DNA from: JADHTT01 sp964633845
GTDB lineage: Bacteria; Campylobacterota; Campylobacteria; Campylobacterales; Arcobacteraceae
Assembly (NCBI GenBank): GCA_964633845.1
Contig: CAZWLA010000005.1
Coordinates: forward strand, 1 to 42,664
Length of the DNA stretch: 42,664 bases
Reading direction: 5' to 3'
Shown one piece after another: positions 23,982 through 33,554 of this stretch. The notes beneath the pieces were generated by a model that was not told the origin of the DNA, did no database searches, and saw only the letters and a list, made by a program, of their open reading frames with translations. How positions within the stretch are numbered: position 1 is the first letter of the stretch; every line of letters starts with the position of its first letter. A program made the position numbers and the translations under genes.

Positions 23982-24734
23982 ATGGATGACTTTATAGCGT
24001 TATTAGATGTTGCAACACTTTATCCATTTTTACTGTTATTAGCTAGAATATTTGCATTTATGGCATTTATGCCAATATTTGGACATATGTCTATACCAGT
24101 AAAAATGAAAGTAGCATTTTCATTCTATTTAGCTATTTTTTTATTTCCTATAATACCTATACAGTTAACATTTAGTGAAAATCAATTTATTATAGCATTG
24201 ATAGGTGAAATTACTTTAGGCTTTGCTGCATCTGTTTTAATGCATATAGTTTTTGCTTCTGTAAAAATTGCGGGTGAATTTATATCTTATTCTGCTGCAA
24301 TATCTATGGCACAGATGTTTGATCCAGCCACTCGTACACAGTCAACTCTTGTCAGTAGATTTTTTGACTTTATTGTAATTGTGGTATTCTTTGCAACAGG
24401 TATGCATGAAATTATGATTATGGGAGTTGCAAAAAGTTTTGAATCTATACAGTTAGGTACATTTTTATTGTATGAATATGAAGGTATTAGGATGGTTACT
24501 GAAGAATTAACAAGGATGATGCTTTTTGCTTTTTCTATATCTTTACCTATATTCTTTATATCAATGACTATGGATATATTTTTTGGTTATGCAACACGAA
24601 GTATGCCACAATTTTCGGTATTTGTTGTTACATTTCAATTGAAATTTATATTAATCTTTTTTGCATTAACTTATATTATATCTATTTTTGTAGAGAAGTT
24701 TAAAGACTATTTTCTAAGTAAAATGTTTATGTGA
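23982..24734 (+). CDS. fliR: FliR flagellar export gate protein
   Basis: FliR is part of the FliPQR export channel, 250 residues with about six membrane segments. Family landmarks include LLLARIFAFMAFMPIFG, ISYSAAISMAQMFDPATRTQ and ALTYIISIFVEKF. It lies 21 bases after fliK and seven before flhB; the fliR-flhB order is common. FliQ is encoded far away at 39420, and fliP is not in the window. Confidence 0.94.
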   Translation: MDDFIALLDVATLYPFLLLLARIFAFMAFMPIFGHMSIPVKMKVAFSFYLAIFLFPIIPIQLTFSENQFIIALIGEITLGFAASVLMHIVFASVKIAGEFISYSAAISMAQMFDPATRTQSTLVSRFFDFIVIVVFFATGMHEIMIMGVAKSFESIQLGTFLLYEYEGIRMVTEELTRMMLFAFSISLPIFFISMTMDIFFGYATRSMPQFSVFVVTFQLKFILIFFALTYIISIFVEKFKDYFLSKMFM

Positions 24735-24741
24735 GTTGTAA

Positions 24742-25791
24742 ATGGCAGACGATCAAGAAAAAACCGAAGAACCCACCCCTAAAAAAATAGATGATGCTAG
24801 AAATGAAGGTAATGTAGCAAAATCAACAGAAGTAGTTGGGGCTGCAGTACTATTATTTGGATCTATATACTTGTTGTTTTTTTCAAATACCATGTTTATA
24901 TCTTTGGAAAATATGATAGTGTTTGTTTGGAATATAATATCTGATGGCTTTCATATTGATGAGTTATCAGAGATATCAATGTCTGTAGTTTATATATTTT
25001 TATATTCAATTATGCCTATAATACTATTAGTATTTGTTCTTGCAATATTTGGTAATTTAGTACAGTTTGGTTTTTTGATTACCCCTATTAAATTAAAATT
25101 TGATAAAATTGATCCTATTAAAGGCTTTGGTAATGTATTTTCTATGAAAAAACTGGTTGAGCTTTTAAAACTAACAATTAAAATTACGATAGTAATTATT
25201 GTTATGATTTTTCTTTTTTATATATCTTTAGAAGAAATTATACTTATGTCTCAAATAGCATTTCATGACTCACTAGAGAGTATAAAAGTACTTTTAATGA
25301 TATTTTTAGGTACAATATTATTTATAATTATTGTATTTGCTATCATTGATTTTGTATTTGTTAAGTATCATCATACAAAAAGTTTGAAGATGTCTATTCA
25401 AGAGATTAAGGATGAGTTTAAAAATATTGAGGGTGATCCTCATGTAAAGGCTAGAATTAAGCAGATACAATTTAATATGAGTAAAAAGAGAGCTATGGCA
25501 GAAGTTCCCAAAGCTGATGTAGTGATTACAAACCCTACTCACTACGCAGTTGCGTTGCAGTACGATAAACAAAAAAATATGGCTCCAGTTGTTGTAGCAA
25601 AAGGTATTGATGTCTTAGCTCATCAAATTAAAAAGATTGCAATAGAGCATGATGTACCAATTGTTGAAAACCCTGCATTAGCAAGATCACTATATAATCA
25701 GGTTGATCTAGACCAAATGATTTCTGAAAGCTTTTATAAAGCTATAGCAGAAGTATTTACATATGTATATGAACTAAAAGGTAAAAAATGA
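24742..25791 (+). CDS. flhB: FlhB export switch protein
   Basis: FlhB controls the switch from hook to filament export. The start MADDQEKTEEPTPKKIDDAR is typical. Four membrane segments occupy about 30-210. The cytoplasmic domain has the self-cleavage site NPTH at residues 264-267, followed by YAVALQYD. The length of 349 is normal. A separate protein resembling only the FlhB C-terminal part is encoded at 42283. The gene overlaps the next by four bases. Confidence 0.95.
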   Translation: MADDQEKTEEPTPKKIDDARNEGNVAKSTEVVGAAVLLFGSIYLLFFSNTMFISLENMIVFVWNIISDGFHIDELSEISMSVVYIFLYSIMPIILLVFVLAIFGNLVQFGFLITPIKLKFDKIDPIKGFGNVFSMKKLVELLKLTIKITIVIIVMIFLFYISLEEIILMSQIAFHDSLESIKVLLMIFLGTILFIIIVFAIIDFVFVKYHHTKSLKMSIQEIKDEFKNIEGDPHVKARIKQIQFNMSKKRAMAEVPKADVVITNPTHYAVALQYDKQKNMAPVVVAKGIDVLAHQIKKIAIEHDVPIVENPALARSLYNQVDLDQMISESFYKAIAEVFTYVYELKGKK

Positions 25792-27773
25792 TAAAAGCTA
25801 TATATTTATATTTAATACTTGCAGTAGTATCTTTGGGATCATCTGAGTATTTATATGATTATATGGACCATACTGGGAAACAACTTTCCGTTAAAGATAA
25901 ACGACAATTTTTCCAACAATATGCATCTCTTAATAATATAGAGGAATCTATAGTATTAGGTAAGTATAATAAGGCTATAGAAGATGCGCAACAATTATCA
26001 AAAAATGCTACTAATAAATTAATTCAATCTAAGGCTACAATATTATTGTATAGGTCAATATTGCAGCAAAATAAGCTAAAAGATATCATTATCAATAGTA
26101 AAAAGTTATATAAGGCGATTACTACTTATATGATTGCAGAACCAGATTTAGCTGAAGGCTATATGCTATATATAGATTATTTAATTAGATTAAAAAAATT
26201 TGATAAAGCAAAACATTATGCAACTAAGATGATAAATACAGATGATTATCCTTTATATAAAGAGTATGGGATGATTCATTTATCTAAAATATATACCGCT
26301 CAAGAAAAGTTATCTCAAGCTCAATTTGTATTAAATAAAGTTTTAAAAAATACTGATAGTATTAAAATTGCATCTGTAGCAGCAGGGATACAATTTGATA
26401 TATATATTAAACAAAAAAAAATTGAGCAAGCAAAAAAGATGATAAGCAATATTCTAAAATACAATATTGAATTTTTTATTGCAAATCCAGATACAGCAAA
26501 TACAAAATTAAATACCTTAATGAAATATCAAATGTATGATGCTGTGATAGAGATAGGGGAAACTCTGATAAAAAGATCACAAAATGAAAAATTAAAGCCA
26601 GAATATATGTACAAAGTTGCTACAGCTCAATTGCTGACTTTGGATCTTGTAAATGCAAAAGAGAACTTTATAAATATTATCCATAAGTATAAATTAAATA
26701 AATATGCCAAAAAGGCAAAAGTAGGGCTTGATGAAATATTATTGAGGGAAGGGAAGCTAAAAGCAGAATCATTACTTGTGCGATATAAAGATTCACCTAT
26801 TATGCAACAAAAGATATTGCTGAATGAATTGATAAACTTGCAAAAAGATGGAAAATATAAATTAATATTATCACAACAAAAAGCATATAGAATTATTACA
26901 CCAAGTATTGTTAAGGCATATGGATATAAAGATATGGATACTATTTTAGAGGATGTTATGCAGTCTTTAGCTAAGCAATATTTAAAAAATGGTGAATGTA
27001 TAGAATTAACCTCTTTTCTAAGAGATAATAATGATATCTTTTCTAAAATAATAAAATGGAATGATTTAGATAAAGAGCTTTTAAATTGTTTTGCACAAAC
27101 TGGCTATAAAGAAGGTTTTACATATCTTAATGATAAATATAAATCATCACAAGATGAAGAGATATTATATCTACTAGAAAAAAGTGCAATAGAAATAAAA
27201 GAATATATGGAGGCTTTAAAAATTTCATTTCGACTTGAATCTTTAGGATCAAAGGAGATAAGACAAAAAGAGATTATTGATAGATTTATTATAATTAATA
27301 ATATGGATATTCTAAAAGCTAAAGATGATTTTTTTAATTATATTTCAAACAATAGATGGCTTATAGATAATACAGAAGATTTAAGGTTGATTGATATTTT
27401 GTACCAATACTACCAATTTCTTGAAAAGACAAACTCTTTATATAGTATAGATATCTTAGAAAAGTTATATAATATACAGCATCAGATGCAAATATATGTT
27501 TATAGTCCATTTGTTGATATTGAGTTGGCAACGTATTATTATGAGATAAAAGATTATAAAAAGTCAAAGTCTATATTAGAAAAAGTTATTTTAAGGCCCC
27601 TAACAAAAGTAAAAAAAGTACATAGATATTATTATTTATTAGCAAAAACCTATAATAAACTCAATATGCCAATAGAATATATACAGAGTATAGATACTTG
27701 TATAAAATCTAAAGGTGATAGTATGTGGAAACAGTTATGTAAAAAGGTTGATAAATTAAATGCAAAACGATAG
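25788..27773 (+). CDS. Exported TPR-like protein, PflA candidate
   Basis: A 661-residue protein with an N-terminal signal peptide (MIKAIYLYLILAVVSLGSS) and many helix-pair repeats of TPR/Sel1 type along its whole length. An exported helical-repeat protein in a Campylobacterota flagellar operon resembles PflA. PflA forms periplasmic spokes with PflB and is needed for stator recruitment, though it is longer in C. jejuni. The match is by architecture and context only. It starts within the flhB stop (ATGA) and ends 14 bases inside fliI, so it is tightly coupled to the export genes. Confidence 0.55.
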   Translation: MIKAIYLYLILAVVSLGSSEYLYDYMDHTGKQLSVKDKRQFFQQYASLNNIEESIVLGKYNKAIEDAQQLSKNATNKLIQSKATILLYRSILQQNKLKDIIINSKKLYKAITTYMIAEPDLAEGYMLYIDYLIRLKKFDKAKHYATKMINTDDYPLYKEYGMIHLSKIYTAQEKLSQAQFVLNKVLKNTDSIKIASVAAGIQFDIYIKQKKIEQAKKMISNILKYNIEFFIANPDTANTKLNTLMKYQMYDAVIEIGETLIKRSQNEKLKPEYMYKVATAQLLTLDLVNAKENFINIIHKYKLNKYAKKAKVGLDEILLREGKLKAESLLVRYKDSPIMQQKILLNELINLQKDGKYKLILSQQKAYRIITPSIVKAYGYKDMDTILEDVMQSLAKQYLKNGECIELTSFLRDNNDIFSKIIKWNDLDKELLNCFAQTGYKEGFTYLNDKYKSSQDEEILYLLEKSAIEIKEYMEALKISFRLESLGSKEIRQKEIIDRFIIINNMDILKAKDDFFNYISNNRWLIDNTEDLRLIDILYQYYQFLEKTNSLYSIDILEKLYNIQHQMQIYVYSPFVDIELATYYYEIKDYKKSKSILEKVILRPLTKVKKVHRYYYLLAKTYNKLNMPIEYIQSIDTCIKSKGDSMWKQLCKKVDKLNAKR

Positions 27774-29073
27774 ACTCGATTTATTATTAGATAATTTAAT
27801 CCAAAAAGATACAAATATAAATTTTGGTCGAATTATTAATATTAATGCTACTACTATTATTGCAACAGGACTGGATGCTGCGGTAGGAGATATTGTCCAA
27901 ATAGTATCACAACAACATGATCATGATGTATTGGGAATGATTGCTACAATGCAAGAAAATAATTTCACTATTGTTCCATTCTCTTTTATTGATGGGTTTA
28001 AAATAAAAGATAGAGTTTATTTACAAAAACAAGGTTTAAAAATAAATGTTGGTGATGGACTTATAGGAAGAGTTGTTGATGCTCTTGGTACACCAATTGA
28101 TAATAAAGGTAGCATTAAAAATATATCTCAACAATACCCTATAAATGCTAAACCAATTTTTGCAATGGAACGAAAAGTTATCAAGGAAGCATTTTACACT
28201 GGGATACGTTCTATTGATGGTACTTTGACATCTGGTAAAGGTCAAAAGGTAGGTATCTTTGCAGGAAGTGGTGTGGGAAAATCTACACTAATGGGTATGA
28301 TTGTAAAAGGATCAAAAGCTACAATAAAAGTTGTAGCTCTTATAGGGGAAAGAGGTAGAGAAATACCTGAATTTATAGATTATAATTTAAATAATAACTT
28401 AGAGAATACTATTATTGTTGCTGCTACGAGTGATGAATCTGCACTTATGAGAAAATTTGGTGCATTTTCAGCAATGGCAATTGCGGAATATTTTAGAGAT
28501 CAAGGTCATGATGTACTTTTGATTATGGATAGTGTAACAAGATTTGCTATGGCTCAAAGAGAGATAGGTTTAAGTATTGGAGAACCTCCTGTGGCACGAG
28601 GTTATCCACCTTCTGTGTTTGCATTGCTTCCACAATTAATGGAGCGAGCAGGAGGGAGAGAAGTTGGTTCAATTACGGCATTTTTTACTGTATTGATAGA
28701 TTCTGATGATATGAGTGATCCAATTGCTGATCAAAGTAGATCAATATTGGATGGACATATTGTACTAAGTAGAGAATTATCAGAGATGGGGCTATATCCA
28801 CCAATAGATCAGCTTCAAAGTGCATCTAGAGTTATGGATAAAGTTGTAGATAAACAGCACCAAGAAAATGCACATAAATTAAGACGATATATGGCTACAA
28901 TTAAAGAAAATGAAGTACTTATTAAAGTAGGAGCATATCAGAAGGGATCAGATCCGCAATTAGATAGTGCCGTATTAAAAAAAGATAAAATTCAAGAATT
29001 TCTTTCTCAAGATGTAAACGAACAGGCTGATATAGAAAAAACCTTAGAAAAGCTCAATCAAATTATAAGCTAA
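27760..29073 (+). CDS. fliI: FliI flagellar export ATPase
   Basis: FliI powers substrate delivery to the export gate. The Walker A motif is AGSGVGKST at residues 168-176. VALIGERGREIPEF, LLIMDSVTRFAMAQREI (Walker B) and GEPPVARGYPPSVF are all standard for the F1-type family. The length of 437 is normal. The gene overlaps the preceding TPR gene. fliH is not next to it. Confidence 0.95.
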   Translation: MQNDRLDLLLDNLIQKDTNINFGRIININATTIIATGLDAAVGDIVQIVSQQHDHDVLGMIATMQENNFTIVPFSFIDGFKIKDRVYLQKQGLKINVGDGLIGRVVDALGTPIDNKGSIKNISQQYPINAKPIFAMERKVIKEAFYTGIRSIDGTLTSGKGQKVGIFAGSGVGKSTLMGMIVKGSKATIKVVALIGERGREIPEFIDYNLNNNLENTIIVAATSDESALMRKFGAFSAMAIAEYFRDQGHDVLLIMDSVTRFAMAQREIGLSIGEPPVARGYPPSVFALLPQLMERAGGREVGSITAFFTVLIDSDDMSDPIADQSRSILDGHIVLSRELSEMGLYPPIDQLQSASRVMDKVVDKQHQENAHKLRRYMATIKENEVLIKVGAYQKGSDPQLDSAVLKKDKIQEFLSQDVNEQADIEKTLEKLNQIIS

Positions 29074-29126
29074 TATTAAGAAAAACTATGTGATACTTCT
29101 TCATAGTAAAATCTTTGGAGAGTATT

Positions 29127-29321
29127 ATGAGTGTACGTACATCAATATCAGAGGATATTTTAAAAATACAAGCAAAATTGGCTACATTTAAGATAGGTAG
29201 TAGAAATTATATTAAATATACTAAAATATTATCAAAGCATATTAAGGCACATTCTATGAAGAGAAGAGTTTCTTCTCATATCCATAGTATTGACGTAGTA
29301 AAGAATTTATCAGGGTATTAA
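29127..29321 (+). CDS. Small basic protein of unknown function
   Basis: A 64-residue basic, probably helical protein (MSVRTSISEDILKIQAKLAT at the N-terminus, later HSMKRRVSSHIHSIDVV). I do not recognise it. ATG 29127 follows TTGGAGAG; an earlier in-frame TTG (29115) overlaps that ribosome site and is unlikely. It sits alone between fliI and the flgE promoter. Confidence 0.5.
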   Translation: MSVRTSISEDILKIQAKLATFKIGSRNYIKYTKILSKHIKAHSMKRRVSSHIHSIDVVKNLSGY

Positions 29322-29343
29322 TTTTTATTTTGTATATATTTAA

Positions 29344-29360
29344 TTTTTTTTTGATATAAT
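29344..29360 (+). promoter_or_regulatory. flgE promoter with T9 run
   Basis: Nine T (29344-29352) run into GA and TATAAT (29355-29360), 31 bases before the flgE ATG; AAGGAG precedes the start. The T-rich stretch just upstream of the -10 is typical of sigma-70 promoters in Campylobacterota. The same TTTGATATAATAA string precedes flgG. Confidence 0.6.
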
Positions 29361-29391
29361 AAATATAGCATAAAAATTTAAGGAGTACGAA

Positions 29392-31278
29392 ATGATAGGA
29401 TCACTATGGACTGGTATATCTGGGCTTACTGCTCAGCAAGCAGCATTGGATAATGAAGCAAATAATATAGCCAATGTAAATACTATTGGGTATAAGTCAT
29501 CTAGGATATCTTTTTCTGACCAAATGTATCAAAATGATATTGGTAAAGGTGTAGAAGTACAGGATGCTGAAAAAGTATTTACTCAAGGTAGTACTAAAGT
29601 TACTGGTAATTCCTATGATGTATCACTTGAAGGTGACGGATTTTTCGTTGTACAAAATGAATCAGTAGGTGGTTTAAGTGAGCAGTTTTATACAAGAGCT
29701 GGAAACTTTAGAGTTGATGATTCTGGATTTTTAACAGATTCTGCTGGTAATGATGTAATGGGTTGGAGTATGATTACACCTTCTATTACTAAAAATGATG
29801 ATGCTGGAGTGCAAGCAGCTGTAGACCCTCAGTATCAAATTCATGAGACAGGAAGTATCGTAGCCTTTGCAGATGCACCTAAATATCAAATTCATACAAC
29901 AGACAGTTTTATTGACTTTACAGGAGCGTATGATTTGGCATCTATTACTATAGATGATGAAACAATAGAAGTACAAGTGGGTGAGACATACAATGGTGTT
30001 ACACTTACATCTAGTTCATCTGGTACAGAGATAGCTACTGCTCTTGCATACAAAGCAGATTCCGCTCTATATGATTATGATATACAAGTAGCAAGTACAG
30101 ATAAGATACAAATAACTGCTAATAACTATGATGTAAATAAAACAATTACTGCTTCAACTACTGTAAATGGAGTGGTAACTGCCATAAATGGTACAACAGG
30201 AACAAATGGTGTACCTGTGGATAATGCTTCTATAACTGTAAATGGTATTGAAACAACAGTTCAAACTGGTGATACTATAAATGGTATCACACTAAGTGCT
30301 GGTTCATCTGATGCTGCTGTTGCAACAGCTCTTGCATATAAAGCAAATGAGAGTCTTGATGATTTTGTAATTACGGTGACAAACACAAATAAGCTGACAG
30401 CTACATCACAAGTTTATGCGCCAAATAAGAGAATTACAGCAGAAAATACAGTTGGTTCAGCTAGTGGTATTGTAACTACAGCCATTAATGGAGCAACAAC
30501 TCAAAAAGGTATTGTAGAAATTGCGGCAGCAGATGCTGATACACAATTTACAAATGAATATATAAGTTTAATTGATTCAAAAATTATAAATCATGCCGAA
30601 GAAGTGGAAACTATTACAATGAGAGTTACTGATTATTCAAATGCAAATTCAGAATCGGTAGCTGCTATTGAAGAAGCTTTATCGGCATATAGGATTGCAT
30701 TATCTGAGTATCAGCAAGATCCAACTGTATCATCTAATCTAACAAGTCTTGAAAGTAAAAGATCAGAAGTTTATACAGCAACCTCTAATGCTGTACAAGA
30801 TGATGGATATGGTGGTGTACAACAAATGAGAGTTCGTGCTATGGAAACAGTGATCTCGGTTAGTAATGCAGCTATTAATACAAAATCATCTATGCAAATA
30901 GAGCTAGATGTATTAGGTATTTCAGATTCATCTTTTGCAGATTTAACAGTTACAGATGATGGTCTTCTTATGATGAGACAAGATGGTGCTGATTATGTTA
31001 TTGGACAATTGTCTATTGCTAAGTTCTCAAATAATAGAGGTCTTGAGCCAATAGGTGGAAATATGTTTAGAGCTAATTCACTATCTGGGGAAGCTCAATT
31101 TGTAACGAATAACAATCAAATGGCAACAGTAAATGGTGGAACACTAGAGCAGTCAACAGCAGACCTTAGTGAGAGTTTGGTAAATATGATTGTTTATCAA
31201 AGAGCTTTTGAAGCTAATGCAAAAACAATAACTGCTTCAGATGAAATACTTACAACGTTACTTGGTATTAAAAGGTAG
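29392..31278 (+). CDS. flgE: FlgE flagellar hook protein
   Basis: The hook subunit, 628 residues. The N-terminal D0 (SLWTGISGLTAQQAALDNEA, ANNIANVNTIGYK) and the C-terminal D0 (LVNMIVYQRAFEANAKTITASDEIL) are typical. The central part is expanded by two related 86-90-residue modules (codons 29941-30198 and 30229-30498). Each runs from ITIDDETIEVQVG or ITVNGIETTVQTG through ATALAYKA to AING.T. Long hook proteins are usual in Campylobacterota. It heads the operon that runs to 35412. Confidence 0.93.
   Translation: MIGSLWTGISGLTAQQAALDNEANNIANVNTIGYKSSRISFSDQMYQNDIGKGVEVQDAEKVFTQGSTKVTGNSYDVSLEGDGFFVVQNESVGGLSEQFYTRAGNFRVDDSGFLTDSAGNDVMGWSMITPSITKNDDAGVQAAVDPQYQIHETGSIVAFADAPKYQIHTTDSFIDFTGAYDLASITIDDETIEVQVGETYNGVTLTSSSSGTEIATALAYKADSALYDYDIQVASTDKIQITANNYDVNKTITASTTVNGVVTAINGTTGTNGVPVDNASITVNGIETTVQTGDTINGITLSAGSSDAAVATALAYKANESLDDFVITVTNTNKLTATSQVYAPNKRITAENTVGSASGIVTTAINGATTQKGIVEIAAADADTQFTNEYISLIDSKIINHAEEVETITMRVTDYSNANSESVAAIEEALSAYRIALSEYQQDPTVSSNLTSLESKRSEVYTATSNAVQDDGYGGVQQMRVRAMETVISVSNAAINTKSSMQIELDVLGISDSSFADLTVTDDGLLMMRQDGADYVIGQLSIAKFSNNRGLEPIGGNMFRANSLSGEAQFVTNNNQMATVNGGTLEQSTADLSESLVNMIVYQRAFEANAKTITASDEILTTLLGIKR
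29941..30498 (+). repeat. Internal module duplication in flgE
   Basis: Two protein-level repeats, 29941-30198 and 30229-30498, share IT.....E..VQ.G.T.NG.TL...SS...ATALAYKA and AINGTT or AINGAT. They have diverged at DNA level, so the duplication is not recent. Confidence 0.75.
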
Positions 31279-31287
31279 ATTATTATC

Positions 31288-31620
31288 ATGACTGAAGAGT
31301 GGATAGTTCTCTCTTTTGCTGGAGTTGTTTTAGTATTTATATATTCTAAGATGGTATACTATAGCTCTTTGTATTCAAAGGTAAATGAAGAGTATGAGAT
31401 ATTAGTAAATAGAAACCAATCTTTAGAACGTATGCTTGAGAGATATGAGGTTCAAGCAGATGGAAGTTTAAATTCAATAAAAAAACTTCAGACAGATCTT
31501 AAAAATAAAGATACTGAGATTAGAGAGGTTCTATCTCAGGTTAAAGATCAAAAGCAAAAAATAGATGAATCAGATAATAAAATCAAGATTCTATATGCTC
31601 AACTAGAAAGTACTTTATGA
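31288..31620 (+). CDS. Membrane-anchored coiled-coil protein
   Basis: A 110-residue protein with one N-terminal membrane segment (about 5-24) followed by a continuous coiled coil (about 30-108). I do not recognise it by name. It starts nine bases after flgE and overlaps the next gene by four bases (ATGA). The topology puts the coil either in the cytoplasm or periplasm; sequence does not decide. A structural partner for the TPR protein encoded next is plausible. Confidence 0.6.
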   Translation: MTEEWIVLSFAGVVLVFIYSKMVYYSSLYSKVNEEYEILVNRNQSLERMLERYEVQADGSLNSIKKLQTDLKNKDTEIREVLSQVKDQKQKIDESDNKIKILYAQLESTL

Positions 31621-33554
31621 GGATTATACTATATGTATATATTTTTTGTTCGATACTTTATTCTAGTACATTTGAACAACTCAATGAACAACAAGATAGA
31701 TTAGAACAATCATTATGGTTTAATAAGGCAGTTTTAGAACTTAAAAATAATAATTATCAAGAAGCTATATTTTTATTTAAAAAAACTTCAAAATTTGCTA
31801 AAGGCCCAAGTTTATTAAATATAGCAATTACTAGATATAAACAAAAGAAAATCAATTTATCGAAGAAATTATTTTTAGAATTAATAGAAATGAGCAAGAA
31901 AGATGATGACCTATTTGTATATCTTAGTGCCAATCTTTATTTATATAAAATTACAAAAGAAAAAGTTTATTTAAAAAATATTATAAAGTATAATAAAATA
32001 ATTATTAACAATATTGATAGTCAAAGAAGAATATTAGCAGATGCATATATATTATTAAATAAATATAAATATGCAGAGTTTGTTTTAGATAAAAATGAAG
32101 ATGAAAACTATTACAAAAAAGCTATTTTATCATTAATTAATCAAAACTATAGAAAAGCACGAGATTATTTTAATCTAGCTAAAGCTAAAGCATTTGATAT
32201 AAATAGAAAAATGGATATAGCATGGTTTCTAATTTATATTGATTTGAAATTAGGTGAATTCCATAATATTAATGACAAACTTGCTATATTTAAAGATAGC
32301 AAGATCAAATATTTTCCAAATGAACAATATAACATTACTTTGGATGTCAACTATAACATATCATCAGATGTTTATATGTCAAAGATTAAGAAATTAGACT
32401 TAGATACAAAAATAGATTTAGTATTTTATTTTACATCATATTTATTTAGTGATGATGCTCAAATACAATATTCTATAGCAAATAGTTTTTTCCTATTAAA
32501 AAAAGATATGTTAAATAACTTAGATAAGATGACACAATATAATAAAATATTATTAGACTCAATAGGTAAAGATCATTATATATTACGAGATAATTTAAAA
32601 AATTTTAAATATAAATATAAAAAATCATATATGCATTTTAATTTAGGTTTAGCATATGCAAATATAGGTGAATATAAATATGCATTAGATGAATTTCAGA
32701 CTGCATCTAATTTAAAACCTGGTAATACGATGTATCAATTATTTGTCTTATTGTGTGCTACAAAAACTAATAAAAAACTAAAAGATGATAAATATATAAA
32801 ATCAAATATAGTTAAAGCTATTGATAGTAATGGTAAAGCAGTAAAAAAGCTTTATCAAGTTTTATTTTCAGATGAGCCATATAATAAATCTGAATTTAAA
32901 AATATTAATACTAGACTAGAAGAATTAACGCAATATCTGGCTTGTGAGAATGAGTCTATATGTCAAAATATAGCCTTTTTTGATGATATAGGAAATGATT
33001 ATATTAAGAAACTACTATATTTAAGCTATAAGCAAGAGGTATCTGATGTATCATTTATTTCAAATATTCAAGATAATATAGAAATACCTAAAGATTTATA
33101 TTATCAGAAGCCAATTGTTATAAAGTTATATAGAGACTACTTGCATGCTATTGGTTTGGAATCAAAAATGTATAATATAAATTATAAGACCAATTTACCA
33201 AGTAGTAGTAAAATTCTTTATACTAATGATTTATATTTAAATAAATATAATAAAAATAATATACAAGACTATAAGGTATATTCTCAAAAATATAATATGA
33301 CTAGTAAAGATAGTTTATATTTATTAGTTGCAGCAACTATACAAAATAAAGATTTAGATAATGAAGAAGCATATATAAATATAGCTTTAATTAATCGTAT
33401 GTATAATGATAATAGTAGTAGCTTTTTAATAGGATTAAGAGCTCTAGAGGAAAGAAAATTTAAAAAGGCTTTAGATAAATTTAAAAGTCCATTTAAACAT
33501 GAATTCATAAATTTCAGACTAGATGGCTTAGAAAAGCATATTAAGGAACTATAG
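31617..33554 (+). CDS. TPR protein, PflB candidate
   Basis: A 645-residue TPR protein with a hydrophobic N-terminus (MRIILYVYIFCSILYSSTFE), either a signal peptide or an anchor. TPR units are clearest at about 30-60 and in SYMHFNLGLAYANIGEYKYALDEF near 340-365. It resembles, by architecture and context, the flagellar TPR protein PflB that works with PflA at the motor. The gene at 25788 would then be the PflA partner. Both assignments are tentative. Start and stop overlap both neighbours (ATGA and TAGTG), so translation is coupled with flhG. Confidence 0.5.
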   Translation: MRIILYVYIFCSILYSSTFEQLNEQQDRLEQSLWFNKAVLELKNNNYQEAIFLFKKTSKFAKGPSLLNIAITRYKQKKINLSKKLFLELIEMSKKDDDLFVYLSANLYLYKITKEKVYLKNIIKYNKIIINNIDSQRRILADAYILLNKYKYAEFVLDKNEDENYYKKAILSLINQNYRKARDYFNLAKAKAFDINRKMDIAWFLIYIDLKLGEFHNINDKLAIFKDSKIKYFPNEQYNITLDVNYNISSDVYMSKIKKLDLDTKIDLVFYFTSYLFSDDAQIQYSIANSFFLLKKDMLNNLDKMTQYNKILLDSIGKDHYILRDNLKNFKYKYKKSYMHFNLGLAYANIGEYKYALDEFQTASNLKPGNTMYQLFVLLCATKTNKKLKDDKYIKSNIVKAIDSNGKAVKKLYQVLFSDEPYNKSEFKNINTRLEELTQYLACENESICQNIAFFDDIGNDYIKKLLYLSYKQEVSDVSFISNIQDNIEIPKDLYYQKPIVIKLYRDYLHAIGLESKMYNINYKTNLPSSSKILYTNDLYLNKYNKNNIQDYKVYSQKYNMTSKDSLYLLVAATIQNKDLDNEEAYINIALINRMYNDNSSSFLIGLRALEERKFKKALDKFKSPFKHEFINFRLDGLEKHIKEL

